The position numbers and the translations under genes are program-made. 64,000 nt of DNA from Polytrichum commune (lineage: Eukaryota; Streptophyta; Polytrichopsida; Polytrichales; Polytrichaceae), in the NCBI GenBank assembly GCA_950295325.1, contig OX485804.1:18602001-18666000 (forward strand). Reading direction: 5' to 3'. Of the stretch, positions 37,706 to 49,898 are shown piece by piece. Under the pieces are notes generated by a model. It saw only the letters and a list, made by a program, of their open reading frames with translations. It made no database searches and had not been told where the DNA came from. The stretch's first letter is position 1, and every line of letters starts with the position of its first letter.

Positions 37706-38002
37706 CAAGGGTGGGAAAAAAACCCATTTTTTTTTTCTTCCGGCTGATGCATTGGGTTTTTGGTTTTAATGCAAAAAAACCCAACTTCTGCGAATAAAAC
37801 CATGGTTTTATTCCAACACTCTACACTCAGCACCGCCATTGGCAGACACTAGACCCTCTACCTTATAATCTCAACTCATCTACAATAAAAACATAATAAA
37901 ACCATATTTCGCTGGATTTCATATGATTGGGTTTTTTTACAAAAACTCTGAAAAAACCCAATTGTAAAAAATAAAAATAAAAACTACGTGGTGCCAGCCT
38001 TG
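37706..38002. mobile_element. Probable hAT-type MITE with CAAGGGTGG ends
   Basis: The left end CAAGGGTGGG is matched inverted by GCCAGCCTTG. The flanking octamers ACGTAGAC and ACGTCGAT match at 6 of 8 positions. Inside, TTGGGTTTTT and AAAAACCCAA tracts pair. The CA(A/G)GG(G/C)TGG start is common in hAT elements. It is non-coding. Confidence 0.55.
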
Positions 38003-38059
38003 ACGTCGATGCCTCCTTCTTTCTTTACTAACATGTATCACTACCGTAGATGGATGCCA

Positions 38060-38960
38060 CTTTTCATTCCTAGATGTAGATCCAAGAACGGTCGGGCTTG
38101 CTCTTACCCTTCAAATAGCCTCTTCACATTATGATAATATGCTTAAACTCTTTGGTGTCTGGAAACGACTATCCCAATTTTTGCAAGCTCATGCATGGAA
38201 CTCCTCTTGGGATGTAATGGAAGATGAGGATAGTTTAAGGATATGAAATGACATGTTAGGGTTAAACAAAGAGTGGGTAAGTTGAATTTTCAAAGAATGT
38301 TTTTCATGTGTATGATGATCGATCTGCTAAGTTTTTGGTGTCTGGAATGCATAGTATTGTATGTTATGGGGAGAAGTGTCATTCATTAGTTTCCCTTCAT
38401 GTGCTCTGATTTGGTTCTTACCCAGAAAATCAATCTCTTTGCCTTATACTTTGCTTGTGTTGGTGTTTGGAATAGAAAAGAAAAGAAAAAGAAACGCATG
38501 TACATGGTACCAGCGTGAATGTGAGCCCGTTATCCAAATACTTAACACAGCGGACCGTGTTGTAGTATGAGGTTTTATGCCTCTCTGGTGTTTGGAATAC
38601 ATACGTTTTGGAGGAGTGTCATTAGTTTCCCTTCAGCTGTTGTGCTTTGGTTCTTAACCTTCAAAGAACTCCTTCACAGTCTGCTATGTTTTTTGGGGTG
38701 TGTGGAGTGCATATCGAACATTGTGGAGAGGAGTGTCGTGCCCTTAAAAAAATCTCTCTAATTTATGATTGGTTTTTTGGTGTGTATAGACAATGTGGAG
38801 AAGTGTGATCGATTTTTCTTCACGTGCTCCGCTTTGGTTCTTAATCTTTGAAACATTTCTCTACATCATAACAATATGCATGTGCGGTGCCTAAAATGGT
38901 CTTACATTGTGGTGAAGTATCATCATAATTCTCTAGTTAGTTTTTTTTTTTTTTTTTTTT
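38060..38960. repeat. Degenerate tandem repeats, about 200-bp units
   Basis: Blocks recur in order: TTTGGTGTCTGGAA near 38150 and 38332, GGTGTTTGGAATACAT near 38588, GGGTGTGTGGAGTGCAT near 38695 and TTTGGTGTGTATAGAC near 38775. Each is followed by GGAGAAGTGT, TTTCCCTTCA and GCTTTGGTTCTTA. It ends at a T23 tract (38940-38962). No ORF spans units. Confidence 0.6.
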
Positions 38961-38999
38961 TGAGGGGGGGTGGTAGTTAACCTTGAATGAATCTTACGA

Positions 39000-41270
39000 A
39001 ACATTGTGGAAAAGCGTCATCGGTTACTTTTGCTAAACTTAGGTAGAATATGTAAGGCTTCCCCTCCCACCATCATGGGCCTTTGGCCCTAATGGCTCGT
39101 TTTTCATCCAAATCTCAATCATCCGTGACAACATTATATTACAAAATATGTTAGGATGCATAATGTCCAAACATTTGTTTCAATATTTGGCATTTGGATG
39201 AACTAAAAATAAGGTGGGATAACAATAGTTGTAAACTTAAATATAGGAAGCATCGTAACAAAAGTTACCATAGTGACATAAAATACCATATGACACTAAT
39301 TACAATATTTAGTGTAGTGATTGTCCTTCTCATAACATTACTCAATGCTAGGGTGTTGCACCCCCGTTGCACCCCTAATGTCAAGAATTGTGCAAGCATG
39401 ATTTTCCACTTATGTTGGGCCACCCTTGCAAAATAAATAGTAGTTAGCATGAACATTGCACCCCCTGCAAGGGTGAACATGCAGTTGGACTTTCATATGT
39501 TTAGTCACCCAAACATATAACTCATGTTTAGCATTTATGAGGGGCTAACCAACTTGCCATGAGGGCCATGCATCGGCTAGGTCTATCATCCTCTCTGTTC
39601 GACATTCAAGTATCAAGAATACATTTTTCAAGGATTCCCGACTAGTTACTAGGGCTCCCCTTACATAATAAAGAACCAACAGTAGTAGGTTGTGTAATGT
39701 TATTCTTGATGACTTCAAGACATGGGGGTTTATTCAATCATGCACTAGAAGCCGAGAAAAACAATTTCATGAGTTTGTTGGTCTTTGGTTCATTTGACCC
39801 TGCGAACCAAGGGGAGAAGGCAACACTTGGAGGCGAACATGAACAAATATGCGTGTGGATAAGTTGTGTGGTGATATTCAATTAGGTATTAACATTCTTC
39901 TCCATCTTTTACTGACCATATTTATGTATTGAAATTTGTGTTACAACATCCAAACTATGATGAAACATCAACAACAAATGGATTGAAGATTGAACTTCAC
40001 TTGATTTACTTGTGAATATTAGAATTACATATGTGGCGCTTCTTTGAATGAGTACATGGTAGGACCCCCCCCCCCCCCTTCTCACCCCCCATACTCGGGT
40101 TGACTATTAAATGCATAGTAGGTAACAAAATTCAAGGACATAGTCCAATCTCCTTTAAAGATGTGCCTTACAGATCTTTGTTCTTAGATTCAAATATAAG
40201 TGTCTCATTAAGAACTATAACTAAATAACATCCGCATGCCTTAGTTGTTGTAATAGGTAGGGATATGATTCCCAAGTAGGGTGGTCACCACAACATTAGA
40301 TGTTTGAGAATGTGGGAGGTGGTTATGTGCACTTGTATACCTATTATGAGGCTACAAAACTTTGGGAAATTGTAAGTTCATTTCTTGAGTTTGATTCTAG
40401 TTGGGGAACATATAAGAGGCGAGGGGAGAATGGTGGGAGAATGCCTAGATATAAGACATGTGCATATAGGTGGCACAAATAATGAGAAGATTGTAGAAAA
40501 CATGTCGGCATGTAAGCTCATTTAGGGAAGTCCTCAAAGATTTTCATGTTGCCCATTAAAATGAGGGCATTAACCTTAACTTATTCCAAATCCTCCTCAA
40601 TTCATCCCCTTACTTCATAAATAGTAAAACTATGTGAAATTATTGGGTTTGGAAAATGCAAGCCACTCAACTAAGAAGTTGTTAGTCATAGTAGAATATG
40701 ATGAATCATCTCCACATAATTCGTGAGTTAGGTTTGGAATTGCTCCATGGACATTAGGTTCCCATTAGGGTGTTAATACAATTATGTTCGGCAAGCCCCT
40801 AAGAGATTATTACAAGATTTGGTACTTAATCTCTATCTAAGGTGAGTGCATTGTGCACCTACTATGGACACTTACACATATCATGGTATGTAGGGGTTTG
40901 ATAATAATAATAATAAAAATAATAATAATAAAAACGTGGACGCACAATACATTAGTAAATCCATATCAAGAACATGAAAGTTAAGCTTCTCATATTTGGA
41001 TTCTATGTGAATATCTTATGGATTGTTGAAACATAAGCTATAGGTGGCCTATTACACCTTTCTTTTAATAAGTACATTTCGGGGCTCAAATATGTACCTA
41101 TATGTTAGAAACCATCATAAGCCATTGTCTGCATAAGGTGTGCCCATCTTAATCAACATTTATGTTATCAAATGCAAGTTCCACGTGCCCTACGGTTGCG
41201 CGGGTTCACTTATGATAAAGAACATTGCAAGGTCAACTTGGGAATGACACCTTAGTGTTTCCAAAAAGGT
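39000..41270. other. Intergenic stretch, no gene recognised
   Basis: It contains a C16 tract (about 40068-40078, bordered by further C runs) and (AAT)n at 40903-40935. A CTCATAACATTACTCAATGC fragment near 39330 resembles the CATAACATT MITE ends. No coding region is supported. Confidence 0.4.
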
Positions 41271-41271
41271 T

Positions 41272-41942
41272 CAACCTATGTTCGGGGAAAACCAACGGCT
41301 AGTTCATTATCAGCCGATGGATTTTCCCTCATGGCCGGTCCAAATTTCCAACCATCGGATGGCAATCCAACTGTAAATTCAATCCTCCAGCAATTAGCCG
41401 ATGGACCAGAAAATGTCCCGAAAATGTAGCCAACTCTTCTTGTGAGTTACTAGATTTCAGCCGGAAGCATCCATAGCGTTATTTGTCTGGGGCATCTGAT
41501 GGTGCACTTGAGGAAGTACCCTAAACCTTAAAGTTTTTGAATTATGCAACCTTTCCATGACCAAATCCAATTGCTTCTATGAAGAATTGGGGGACCCTTG
41601 GCCTTCAAGCGGTGAAGGCATTGCTAGGTTCAATTCTTGCAAAGGATATTAACTCTTCAAATTTAAAGTTTTGAGCATGCCTTTCTTTTCACTTATTCAA
41701 GATTTTGTACTAAGAAATGATTTCTAAAAACTTTTCAAACATTTTTTAAACAATCAGTGCCAATATGAATTCCATTTAATCGAATATTGGCCAATGAAAA
41801 TATGAAAATATAGGCAATTGGCCGATTGATTTTACAAAAGATTGGCTCTTGCCGATGTAAATTGGAAAAAATCTGACCCTTCGTAGCAACTACCGGCAAT
41901 TAGCCACTAAGGCTTCAAAAACTTCCCAAACTCTGGGTTCAA
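41272..41942. repeat. 0.67-kb repeat, arm 2 of a distant inverted pair
   Basis: This is the reverse complement of 11195-11868 over its full length with scattered differences, so the two inserted as complete units. See the arm 1 entry for shared blocks. Confidence 0.75.
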
Positions 41943-43499
41943 CTCCACATTAAGCTTAGGATGTCCCCATATATAGAAGTCCTATCTCTTTTTGTACTAT
42001 TTTGACCATTGCTCAAAGCATTCCACAAAAGTTAAGTAAGTATTCAATCCACTTTGAGACCACCTTTGGGATGGGGCTCTAGTAGTTGGCCCATAGTCTA
42101 CCTCTAGAACTCCATTTTCGATTCACATGTGAACATAAACAATGCCCAAAGGTGAAGCGTCTCTCATTCATGTCAACCTATGATGGTGCCATCTCTCTCT
42201 CTCATGCTCAACTATGGGAATACTCAATTGTGTGTGAAGAAATGTAAAGGGATATAAATATGTGGTTGATCCATCCCAACTTAATCATATTACAAAAATA
42301 CAAAGCCTATACACTGGGGTCAAAATTGAAAATAAACTTTCAATCTATAATTGGTTTCGAGGCATTCAATCTTACATGAACGCCTCAAAACCTTAATCCA
42401 CTTTAGTAATGAGTTCTTCCATTGGTGCACGTAGAAAACAATTATGTCAATGTGAAATATGGATAACTTCATAATGATTGTTTATGGATAACGACACAAC
42501 AACAATGGCATGCTCTTAGTGACGGGATACATCATAAGTATAGAATAGTGCCCCTTGATAATTGACATGATGTAAGAAGCCAAATGTGCATAAATTATTC
42601 ATCAAGCGGAAATTGTCGCATACAAAGCAAACCTCTCAACCATCCAATATAGAATCTTCATCATTTGGCCATCTTTTTCCTATTGTTTTCTTTTTTCTTT
42701 TTTCTTTGAATTTCATTTCAAGCCAAAAAAAATTATCTGGAAGAAAGTGGTAAATTATTATTATTATTTTCTTATAGCTTTGTAGTTGAACCATCCCAAA
42801 TGATTTTGACTAGACCCATTTGGGTTTTTGGAACTAATTGCGGTATATTAACTTCCAAAAATTAATGTCCAAACTATATACTATGTTGGATGAATGAGAG
42901 GTATGTTCGTATGTGATCATTCCCTCTCACATAACTTTTGCATGCGACAAAGCCAGGTTGAGAAAATCACAAAGAATCTTCACGAGGAAACTAGAGTTAT
43001 TCGTAAAGTAAAGTAGATGAAACCTTGGGTCTAGTCCCAAACCTTGAGTTTGTAAGAATCAACACAAAGTCACCCATTTTTTCTTAATGCTTAAATTATT
43101 ATACACATGGAGTGGCCCTAGGCTACATCATATCTTCATTTGGTTGGGCCCCGCCCTTCCCATGCATGCCTTCTTCACTGCCCAATCTTCCTACCTGCAC
43201 TTGTATGGGAACTCTTCCCCGTTGAGAGCCAACGTGACAATACCCGGTCACTTAAGCCGTTAAGCTCCTTTGGCATGTGAAGGAACTCTATCAGTCAACT
43301 TGGGAATGATGAAAGTGATGTCAACTTGAATATTTGTAATTTTGACCAGTTATTGTCACATTGGTTCCCAACGAGGAAGAGTTTCCACGCAGGTGGGGGT
43401 AGAAAGACTGGGCAATGAAGGAGGCGTGGGAGGGGTGGGCCCCAACCGAACAAAGATGTCATCTAGCCCGGGGCCATGGAGTGAGGTTGGGCTATTAAA
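41943..43499. other. Intergenic stretch, no gene recognised
   Basis: No supported gene and no confident repeat end. A poly-T/C tract near 42690 and short AT tracts are the only low-complexity features. Confidence 0.35.
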
Positions 43500-43770
43500 A
43501 CCTGGCTTTCTAGCTTGTCCTACTAGGATGGGTGGGCCAAGCTAGCCTTGCACATGCCAATCCGGGATTTAGGACAATGGGTCCCATGCACATGGCCTAT
43601 TTCGGGTCTTAAAATCCACTCAAAGATTGTGAGATCGAAAGAGGAGGTCCCAAAATTTTCACCCAAAGAGGCTCCAATACATGACGAGCTAATGAGCCCT
43701 CAATAGGTAATTTTCTCAAAGAAAGATCGAACCCAAGGTTTCGTCCTCTTTGAGAGACTTTACGGACAAC
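43500..43770. repeat. Dispersed repeat shared with 10390-10670
   Basis: Same block order as at 10390. The class is unknown. The following 43771-44930 shows no recognisable gene. Confidence 0.6.
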
Positions 43771-44931
43771 TCTAATGATAAACAATTTTGGCTTTTCCAT
43801 TTCCCAATAGGGCCATATCTCATTCCAAAACCGTAGAATCATCACCGTGCGGTGCAAATGCTTTGCACTTTTATAGTGACAACCTAGTGTCAATTACTAA
43901 TATCAATACTTTACTTTCACCGTTTACCAATGTACCCTTGTCCAGTGGGCATCGGGTCTTTGGCATTACGAACGGACACTTTATTCACACCGGCCCCTTG
44001 CTTGAAAGGGGTTGGAGTTTCTATCTATCTTTGCTTTACTTATGAACCTCATGTCATGTCAATATCAAACATAGGAAAATTGACGAGGGTTGTGAGCATT
44101 GAAGATGTGGTTCATATCCTCAATAGGACATCTACTTCACATATTTATGTGCAACCATGTATTTATGTAGCTCTCACCGTTTACCAAGCAGTTATCAACA
44201 AAGGTAAGCTGGCCTGATTCGGACACTAAAAGGTCCAAATAATATGAAAGGTATGAGGCAAAAGTACTAGTTGGCTACTTATCTTGATATCATTGAAAGG
44301 ACACGTGTTTAGAATGTATTAAATTAAGTGCTCAAATTTTGTTGACTATACTCACATGAGCATCTTCCCATCGTTGATAATGAATAAGATAGCCATACAA
44401 GCTCCAAGACTTATGAGGATCGGCCTCGATGCTAATCATATCGTACTAATTGCATATTCCATATGCTAGAAGAAGTGGGTGCTAAGCTAAGAATCTCCAT
44501 TTTAGGCCAACTTTCCTTCATTAGTACTTGAGAAAGTTCACGTGGATGGGTATTTAAGTACCCTATGTGCGTACGGTTTCTTCAAGAGGTTGTTGATAAG
44601 TCGTTTACCAAGTCCACGGACAATTCTCTATGCAACCTAAAGTGGCAATGTACATGTCGTTGTTTCCAAACGTGATGTGTCTAGGATCATTTTCAACTAC
44701 ACGTGTTGTTTATAGCACATAGTTTACTCATAAATCTTTAGTAGCAGGCGGGCACACTAAGGTTTACATTTGGTGTGGACCTTGGAGAAGCTCAACGAAG
44801 AAAGGAGTCACAACCAAGGCCAAAATGGATTCATGTGTCTTGAGAGTGGAATCACAACAAAAGAACTTTGAAGGCCTTTGCAAGTGCAACATGATGTGAG
44901 CGTGGATAGATATGGATGTTGCACTTACCGT

Positions 44932-45238
44932 AACCGGTTGGCCGCTTTGTTTCGCCGAGGTGGCACTACACAATTGGCTCTGAGCACACAGGTTTGCAGA
45001 CGATAACCTCGACATCCCAGCCGGTTATGATCATCTAAATCAGTTATGGTGACAAGTGACCCACTGTTTAGGTCACCTGCGCGGCTCAACAAAGCGGCCA
45101 ACCGGTTACGTCCGGTAATCGTTTTATTGGAACCGGTTATCGGTGTAGAACCGGTTCTGTCAAGCTGGCTCGCCTGCGGGCTTGCCACCTTGACAGAACC
45201 GGTTCTACACCGATAACCGGTTCCAATAAAACGATTAC
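44932..45238. repeat. Nested palindrome rich in AACCGGTT
   Basis: The inner arms 45113-45163 and 45185-45238 are almost perfect complements over about 50 bp, around a loop of about 20 bp. Outside them, AACCGGTTGGCCGCTTTG (44933) is inverted as CAAAGCGGCCAACCGGTT (45089). Six AACCGGTT-type octamers occur in 310 bp. No ORF is supported. Confidence 0.8.
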
Positions 45239-45646
45239 CTAATACATACACAAATTGCAGCAAAACATGTGGGTCGTGTTCCATTTGGGGTATTAGATTG
45301 AGGAGCCCCATATACACTAATTTTCAAACTACAAGGATGTGGGAGCTAGGGATAAGAGTAGGAGAACTGGATATGGAACTATTGGGTCATGTGCACATTC
45401 TTTGGACAATCATGATCATCGACACTAATATAAGATTGAAGGAGGCATTGGACATTCAAGGATGTCAATGTAGTTTAGTTTTCTCATGCTGACCAATAGT
45501 TGCAGGGTTCTTATTCGCTTTGATTAGTTCATTGCTTCTTGCTAGAGGGCAAGGGAAGTCAAGGGAAGGCAAGGTCGGAAAGAAGTTAGAGGAGAAATTA
45601 CAAGGAAGGAGGGTAGGAAGGATGGGAGGTTGAAAAGGTAGATTTA

Positions 45647-45873
45647 CTACACTAGTTATTGTAATTAGTGTTACTTACCACTGGGACTTACATAACGCTT
45701 TAACTATTTACTGAATACTTATTTTTAAACCAACAATGGTCACATTATTCGTTTGGTCATTATAGTACATCAGCATCTTCACTTGGTTGAAAATTACATA
45801 ACTTATGAAAAAGATATAGCACTGTGTAACTCCAAACAGTAAGTGACGCCGAATACCATATTTCTTGTAGTCT
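45647..45873. mobile_element. MITE with CTACA..ATTAGTGTTACTTAC-type ends
   Basis: The left end carries ATTAGTGTTACTTACC and the right end carries GTAAGTGACGCCGAATACC, inverted. TTACATAACGC / TTACATAACTTATG and TAACTCCAAACAG blocks are shared with other CACTAAAT-type MITEs here. The ends are approximate. Confidence 0.5.
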
Positions 45874-46270
45874 TTGTTAGACTATTTGGATACGTAGAAA
45901 TGAATAATGAATCACCACAGTAGCTGGAAACATAGTCATTCTCAGCACCCACAACATCCACCAATTGTTGTTGCAAATTGAAGTCATCTCCAGAGCAAAA
46001 CTCAACCCAGCAGTGTGGATGGCAAGGTTTAGGTTCAAACACCAAAGTTGAGCAGAACACTGCAGATTCCATGCCACCTAGTGAAGAGGGTAGCTCTTGG
46101 AAAGAATTCATCACAAGCTCTTGGATGTTGCATCTAGTTCCTCTGAAGCTTTGACCCTTGGACATCATGTCAGGCTTGTACAAAAGTAAGGCTGCCCAAG
46201 TTGAATCTGCCCTATACAACATGCTTCGGTTGAACTTCATGCCAGCGATATCATAAATAGCAACATACAT
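45803..46270 (-). CDS. Uncharacterised 155-codon ORF, 3' end within a MITE
   Basis: It is an ATG-initiated open frame on the minus strand. I recognise no family, signal peptide or membrane span. The last 25 or so codons read into the MITE at 45647-45873, so the natural C terminus is not preserved. It may be a fragment of a former gene or chance. Its 5' side has local direct repeats (46397-47035) rather than a clear promoter. Confidence 0.2.
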   Translation of the reverse strand: MYVAIYDIAGMKFNRSMLYRADSTWAALLLYKPDMMSKGQSFRGTRCNIQELVMNSFQELPSSLGGMESAVFCSTLVFEPKPCHPHCWVEFCSGDDFNLQQQLVDVVGAENDYVSSYCGDSLFISTYPNSLTKTTRNMVFGVTYCLELHSAISFS

Positions 46271-46396
46271 TCACAACATTAGCTTGAGAGAAAACAGAGA
46301 GGCAAGAGGGAATCCACACCAGCCAAATTTACAGTGATGGTTGATCACCGATTCCCATGAAACCCTAGTGCTGCTGTGTTCATTGGGGAGCTCATT

Positions 46397-47035
46397 AACA
46401 AGTGCTTCATTAATTCTCGCAGACATGTACACGCATGGTCAAAAGGCCTCTGTCACCATTTTCCAGTCTAGAGTTCGATCGTGAGCTGTTGGAGATCAGG
46501 TTGAGCCACAATCCAACACCAAGAAGGTGTAGATGATACTATATGTATATATAGATATATATGTATGTCTATTGCTCCCCCACGCTCCTTCGTCATGAAT
46601 GGGAATCTACTTAGATTGTTCCAGTTTTCTTAGTCCCACTTACATGGAACTTTACATGTGTGTAAACATCCCTCCCCCACTTACTTTGAGCGTCTCTGCT
46701 CAAATTGCCTTCCCATTCAACTTCCCACATCTCGACCGTTACTTACATATGGGTGAAAAAATCGCATTGTGGGAGCTAACAAGTGCTTAGTTCTCGCAAA
46801 TATGTACACTCATGGTCAAAAGGCCTCTATCACTATTTCCAGTCTACAGTTCTATCTAAGGCACGAACCACCCCACCCACCAAGAAGGTGGAGATGATGT
46901 TAGTTATATCTCTTGCTCCCCATTCAACTTCCCATATCTCGACCGTTAATTATATCTCTTGCCTTCTCATTCAACTTCCCATATCTCGACCGTTACTTAC
47001 GTCTGCGTGACAAAATCACATTGTGGGTGAAGCAA
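46397..47035. repeat. Local direct repeats (two segment types)
   Basis: A segment of about 95 bp (AACAAGTGCTT, ATGTACAC(G/T)CATGGTCAAAAG, TTTCCAGTCTA) occurs at 46397 and 46778. A segment of about 65 bp (CATTCAACTTCCCA(C/T)ATCTC, GACCGTTA) occurs at 46705, 46920 and 46968. Together they look like successive local duplications. Confidence 0.7.
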
Positions 47036-47259
47036 ATTGGGATTGGTGTGCTTAATACTCTTTTTCACCGAATCCCATTTAACTCTAATAGTGACTGGGG
47101 TTTGCTGCCGGAGGTGCGTAGTCTAATGTAGACTCTTGGGTGAAGCGCGCCCACTCATTGTACATGCTTCCCCTTTCCATGGTAGAAGTTGGCACCTGGA
47201 ACACAAGCAGTTCCAGCTTACAAGGTAGTTTCGGCAGACCGAAATAGAGTCAAGTCAAG

Positions 47260-48322
47260 TCAAATATGAGCAAATTCCAAGAGCAATACTAGTAGAAAAC
47301 AGAAGGGGTGGATGGTTGACATGACCGGTTGACACGAGGTGACTTGGATGACATAAGTATATGGAAACCACGAAATGCAAGGAAGAAACACGACGACAAA
47401 GAGAAGGAAGGGATTGTAATAATCTACCCCATCATCACCCGATTCCCTCGGCGAATTGTCGACTTCAGGGATCTTTGGCTCCTCAGACAAACCTCTTCCT
47501 GCAAATGAAAGCAGCTCCTGTTAGAGAAATGGCACTGCTAAGTCTAACGATCCTGCGCCACCTCAAAGTAAATAAGACACCATGGAGAGCCACTAATGTA
47601 GAGGGCATTAAGTGGAGAAGATAGCTATACCTAACTGCACACAATTGTGCAAAGAAGGACTTTTAAAGCCCTTTATGAAACCACTGCAGATGCTTTCCAG
47701 GTCAACCTACAAGTATATATGAGTGCGCGGGTCACCAAAAGTGCCGCAAATGTGGTCATGCACACTTGCCCCAACCATGTAGCTAGATCAACTCCAAAAA
47801 AAGAAGAAAAGAAAAGGAGAAAATGGACAGCGCAATGCCCTTAAATGTCCATAGCACCACTGGCAATTCAGAAATTAGCTGAGTAGCCGTAACATTTTAG
47901 AACACCCTGGATTCCCACTCCAGGGACCGAAGATGGCAAGATGTGCTCCAGATCACTCGTAGAACAACATGGTTCAATACAACGCAGTCTTCACAATAGC
48001 CATGGTCCAAAACTCCAAAACAACACAGTTTGGTGTTATTGTGGCGACCATGGTCGATCGAGTTCAACGCTGTGTTGTTAAGAGCCCCATTTGTACGAAT
48101 GGGAGGTTCCTCTTCAAATTTCCTAACAATCAGACAGGAGAGGGGGAGGCTTTGGGCTAGACTAGATAAAAACGGAAATGCTTCAAGGACAAGTGGAAGA
48201 TTCGATTTAACATTAGTACCTGCATCCCACCACCCAAGTCGAGCAGTGCAGGGTGACACCAACAAGAGGGACATGAGTAAGACGCACAGCAACAACCCCC
48301 CACGTATGGAGGAGCTCGCCAT
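47260..48322 (-). CDS. Probable small secreted or membrane protein with signal peptide, 2 exons
   Basis: Exon 1 (48322-48220) starts ATGGCGAGC, a good plant start context. It encodes a typical signal peptide: Ser/Arg n-region, LLLCVLLMSLLLV core, and likely cleavage after SPCTA near residue 26. A GTACTA donor joins in phase 1 to a TTGCAG acceptor, and exon 2 runs 47498-47260. The mature part is acidic (SEEPKIPEVD, ESGDDGVDYYNP), then a hydrophobic run FLLFVVVFLPC and a stop, for 113 aa in total. The hydrophobic tail could be read-through past a GTAGAT donor at about 47415, so the C terminus is uncertain. I do not recognise the family. Acidic residues before DYY resemble tyrosine-sulfation sites of plant peptide precursors, but no known peptide motif follows. 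Confidence 0.5.
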
Positions 48323-48808
48323 GAGTGATCCCAGAAATTTGGAAGGGAAATCCTCACACCCAACTGCGTCACGATGCCCGATCCCGGCTCACTCAGTACC
48401 TTAGCCGAGTCCTTGCACAAATCAGTCAATCAGTAGCAGCAGGCTGCCTGCGCATGCCGCTGTAACCCTGGTAGATCGATCGGCGGCTGCTGCGAATTTT
48501 GTGAATAAATAAGCGTAGATAATTTGGTGGCGAGATTGCGGTGGCCCGGCCTCCCCCCGGACATGCTGGCGAGCATCTGGCGGAATCTCTTCCGGCTACT
48601 TTTACTCTTACCTATCGATGGGCACCTCCACCACCACCACCGAATCACCGATACAACCCTGGCCTCGCCCAACCGCACCGCACCGGCACTTGCACGATGA
48701 CGCTGGGGATGGAAGTCAAACTAGGTAGGTAGGTAGGACGGTTGGTAGGTAGGTAGGTATACATCCATATTAGTATAACATACCCATAAAGCTCCTTTGC
48801 ACACGCAG

Positions 48809-49889
48809 TGGTGATTTTTCACAAGGTCCCCAACATGTCCAGGGACATGTTCATAAAAAAGACCTTTCCAGTGGACGGGTTCTTAGAAAATGAACCAGTT
48901 TTTGGACATGTCAAATTCACTTTGGACGGGTTTTAAAAATTATAATTTTTTTGATATTTTTTACCAAACAATATAATTGGTACAAATATCAGTTACATTA
49001 TGTCATATATGACATGTGAATATAAGCATAATGCAATCAAAATATCCATCTTGAAGTGCTTGATACACTTGCATACATTAATTCATCAACCACAAAATTT
49101 AGAACCTTTTTAACATAATGGCAAAGATTATAATTGAAGGTAAACTTAGCAATTGAATACGAATTAGTATATATAAACATGTTCAATAATTTAAAAATAA
49201 AGAGCTACTCGCCCTTCAAAGAAGTGGATGAATTCTCCTATCCTTCATGTTTCTCCAAACAAGCATCAGTGCATTCCAATTGATGTTTTCAACTGGAATA
49301 TTTGCACATGAAATGCTCATCAAAGCATCTCAAGTCTCTAACTTCAAACTAGCACGTAGATGACTTTTGATTAGGTTTTGTCTAGAAAAACCCCTCTTGT
49401 GGAGGGAATGCGGGTGGTGACAGACGGGCAATAGCGGGTGATGGAAACACCTTGAGGATAGAGTGTGGGGAAAGAAATGGGATATTGAAGGACAAGAAAT
49501 AAAAAGAAATGATGGTGGCAGAGGAAATTAGAACAGGGTGTACTGGAAAGATGAGAATCGACAGCAAAATACAAATAACTGACAGGCATTGAAGGCATAA
49601 TTTGTGAAGATCCTATTGTTTCCAAGTGCAAACAATCACATGTCAACATCTTTTGGTTTTAATTTTTTTTAATTTTTTTTACCAACATTGTAAGAGACTT
49701 ATTTATACGTATTGTGGGACGGGTATTTTCATTTCCAAACCGGGTTTGGGACGGGTTGTTTTTTCTTTAACCTTTCCATGGACGGGTTGGTTTATAAACT
49801 ACTAGTTTTGGGACGGGTTGCAATTTTTTTTGCCTTCAATATAAGGTTTTTGGACGTGGACGGGCCAAAACTTTGTGAAAAATCAACCA
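48809..49889. mobile_element. Non-autonomous hAT-like element with transposase C-terminal relic
   Basis: The left end TGGTGATTTTTCACAA is matched inverted by TTGTGAAAAATCAACCA. Subterminal GGACGGGTT motifs recur at both sides (48876, 48930, 49720-49820). On the minus strand 49370-49200 translates to DALMSISCANIPVENINWN and VWRNMKDRRIHPLL with one stop before it. This resembles the end of hAT dimerisation domains. No 8-bp TSD could be matched. Just upstream lies a (GTAG)n-containing fragment of the 51-kb tandem repeat. Confidence 0.55.
49595..49665 (+). repeat. AACCGGTT-family repeat, partial
   Basis: It has AAGATCCTATTGTTTCCAAG followed by ACATGTCAACATCTTTTGG, in the family order. It lies inside the hAT-like element. 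Confidence 0.45.
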
Positions 49890-49898
49890 TGTGCACAA

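Noticed and set aside
41590-41660. tRNA-like GGTTCAATTCTTGC with an AAGCGGTGAAGGC stretch (also inverted near 11520)
   Set aside because: The A-like and B-like boxes are only about 7 nt apart, too close for a tRNA or SINE head.
48430-48732. ORFs on both strands upstream of the secreted-protein gene
   Set aside because: They are compositional (CCACCACC repeat) with no domain. More likely promoter or 5' flank.
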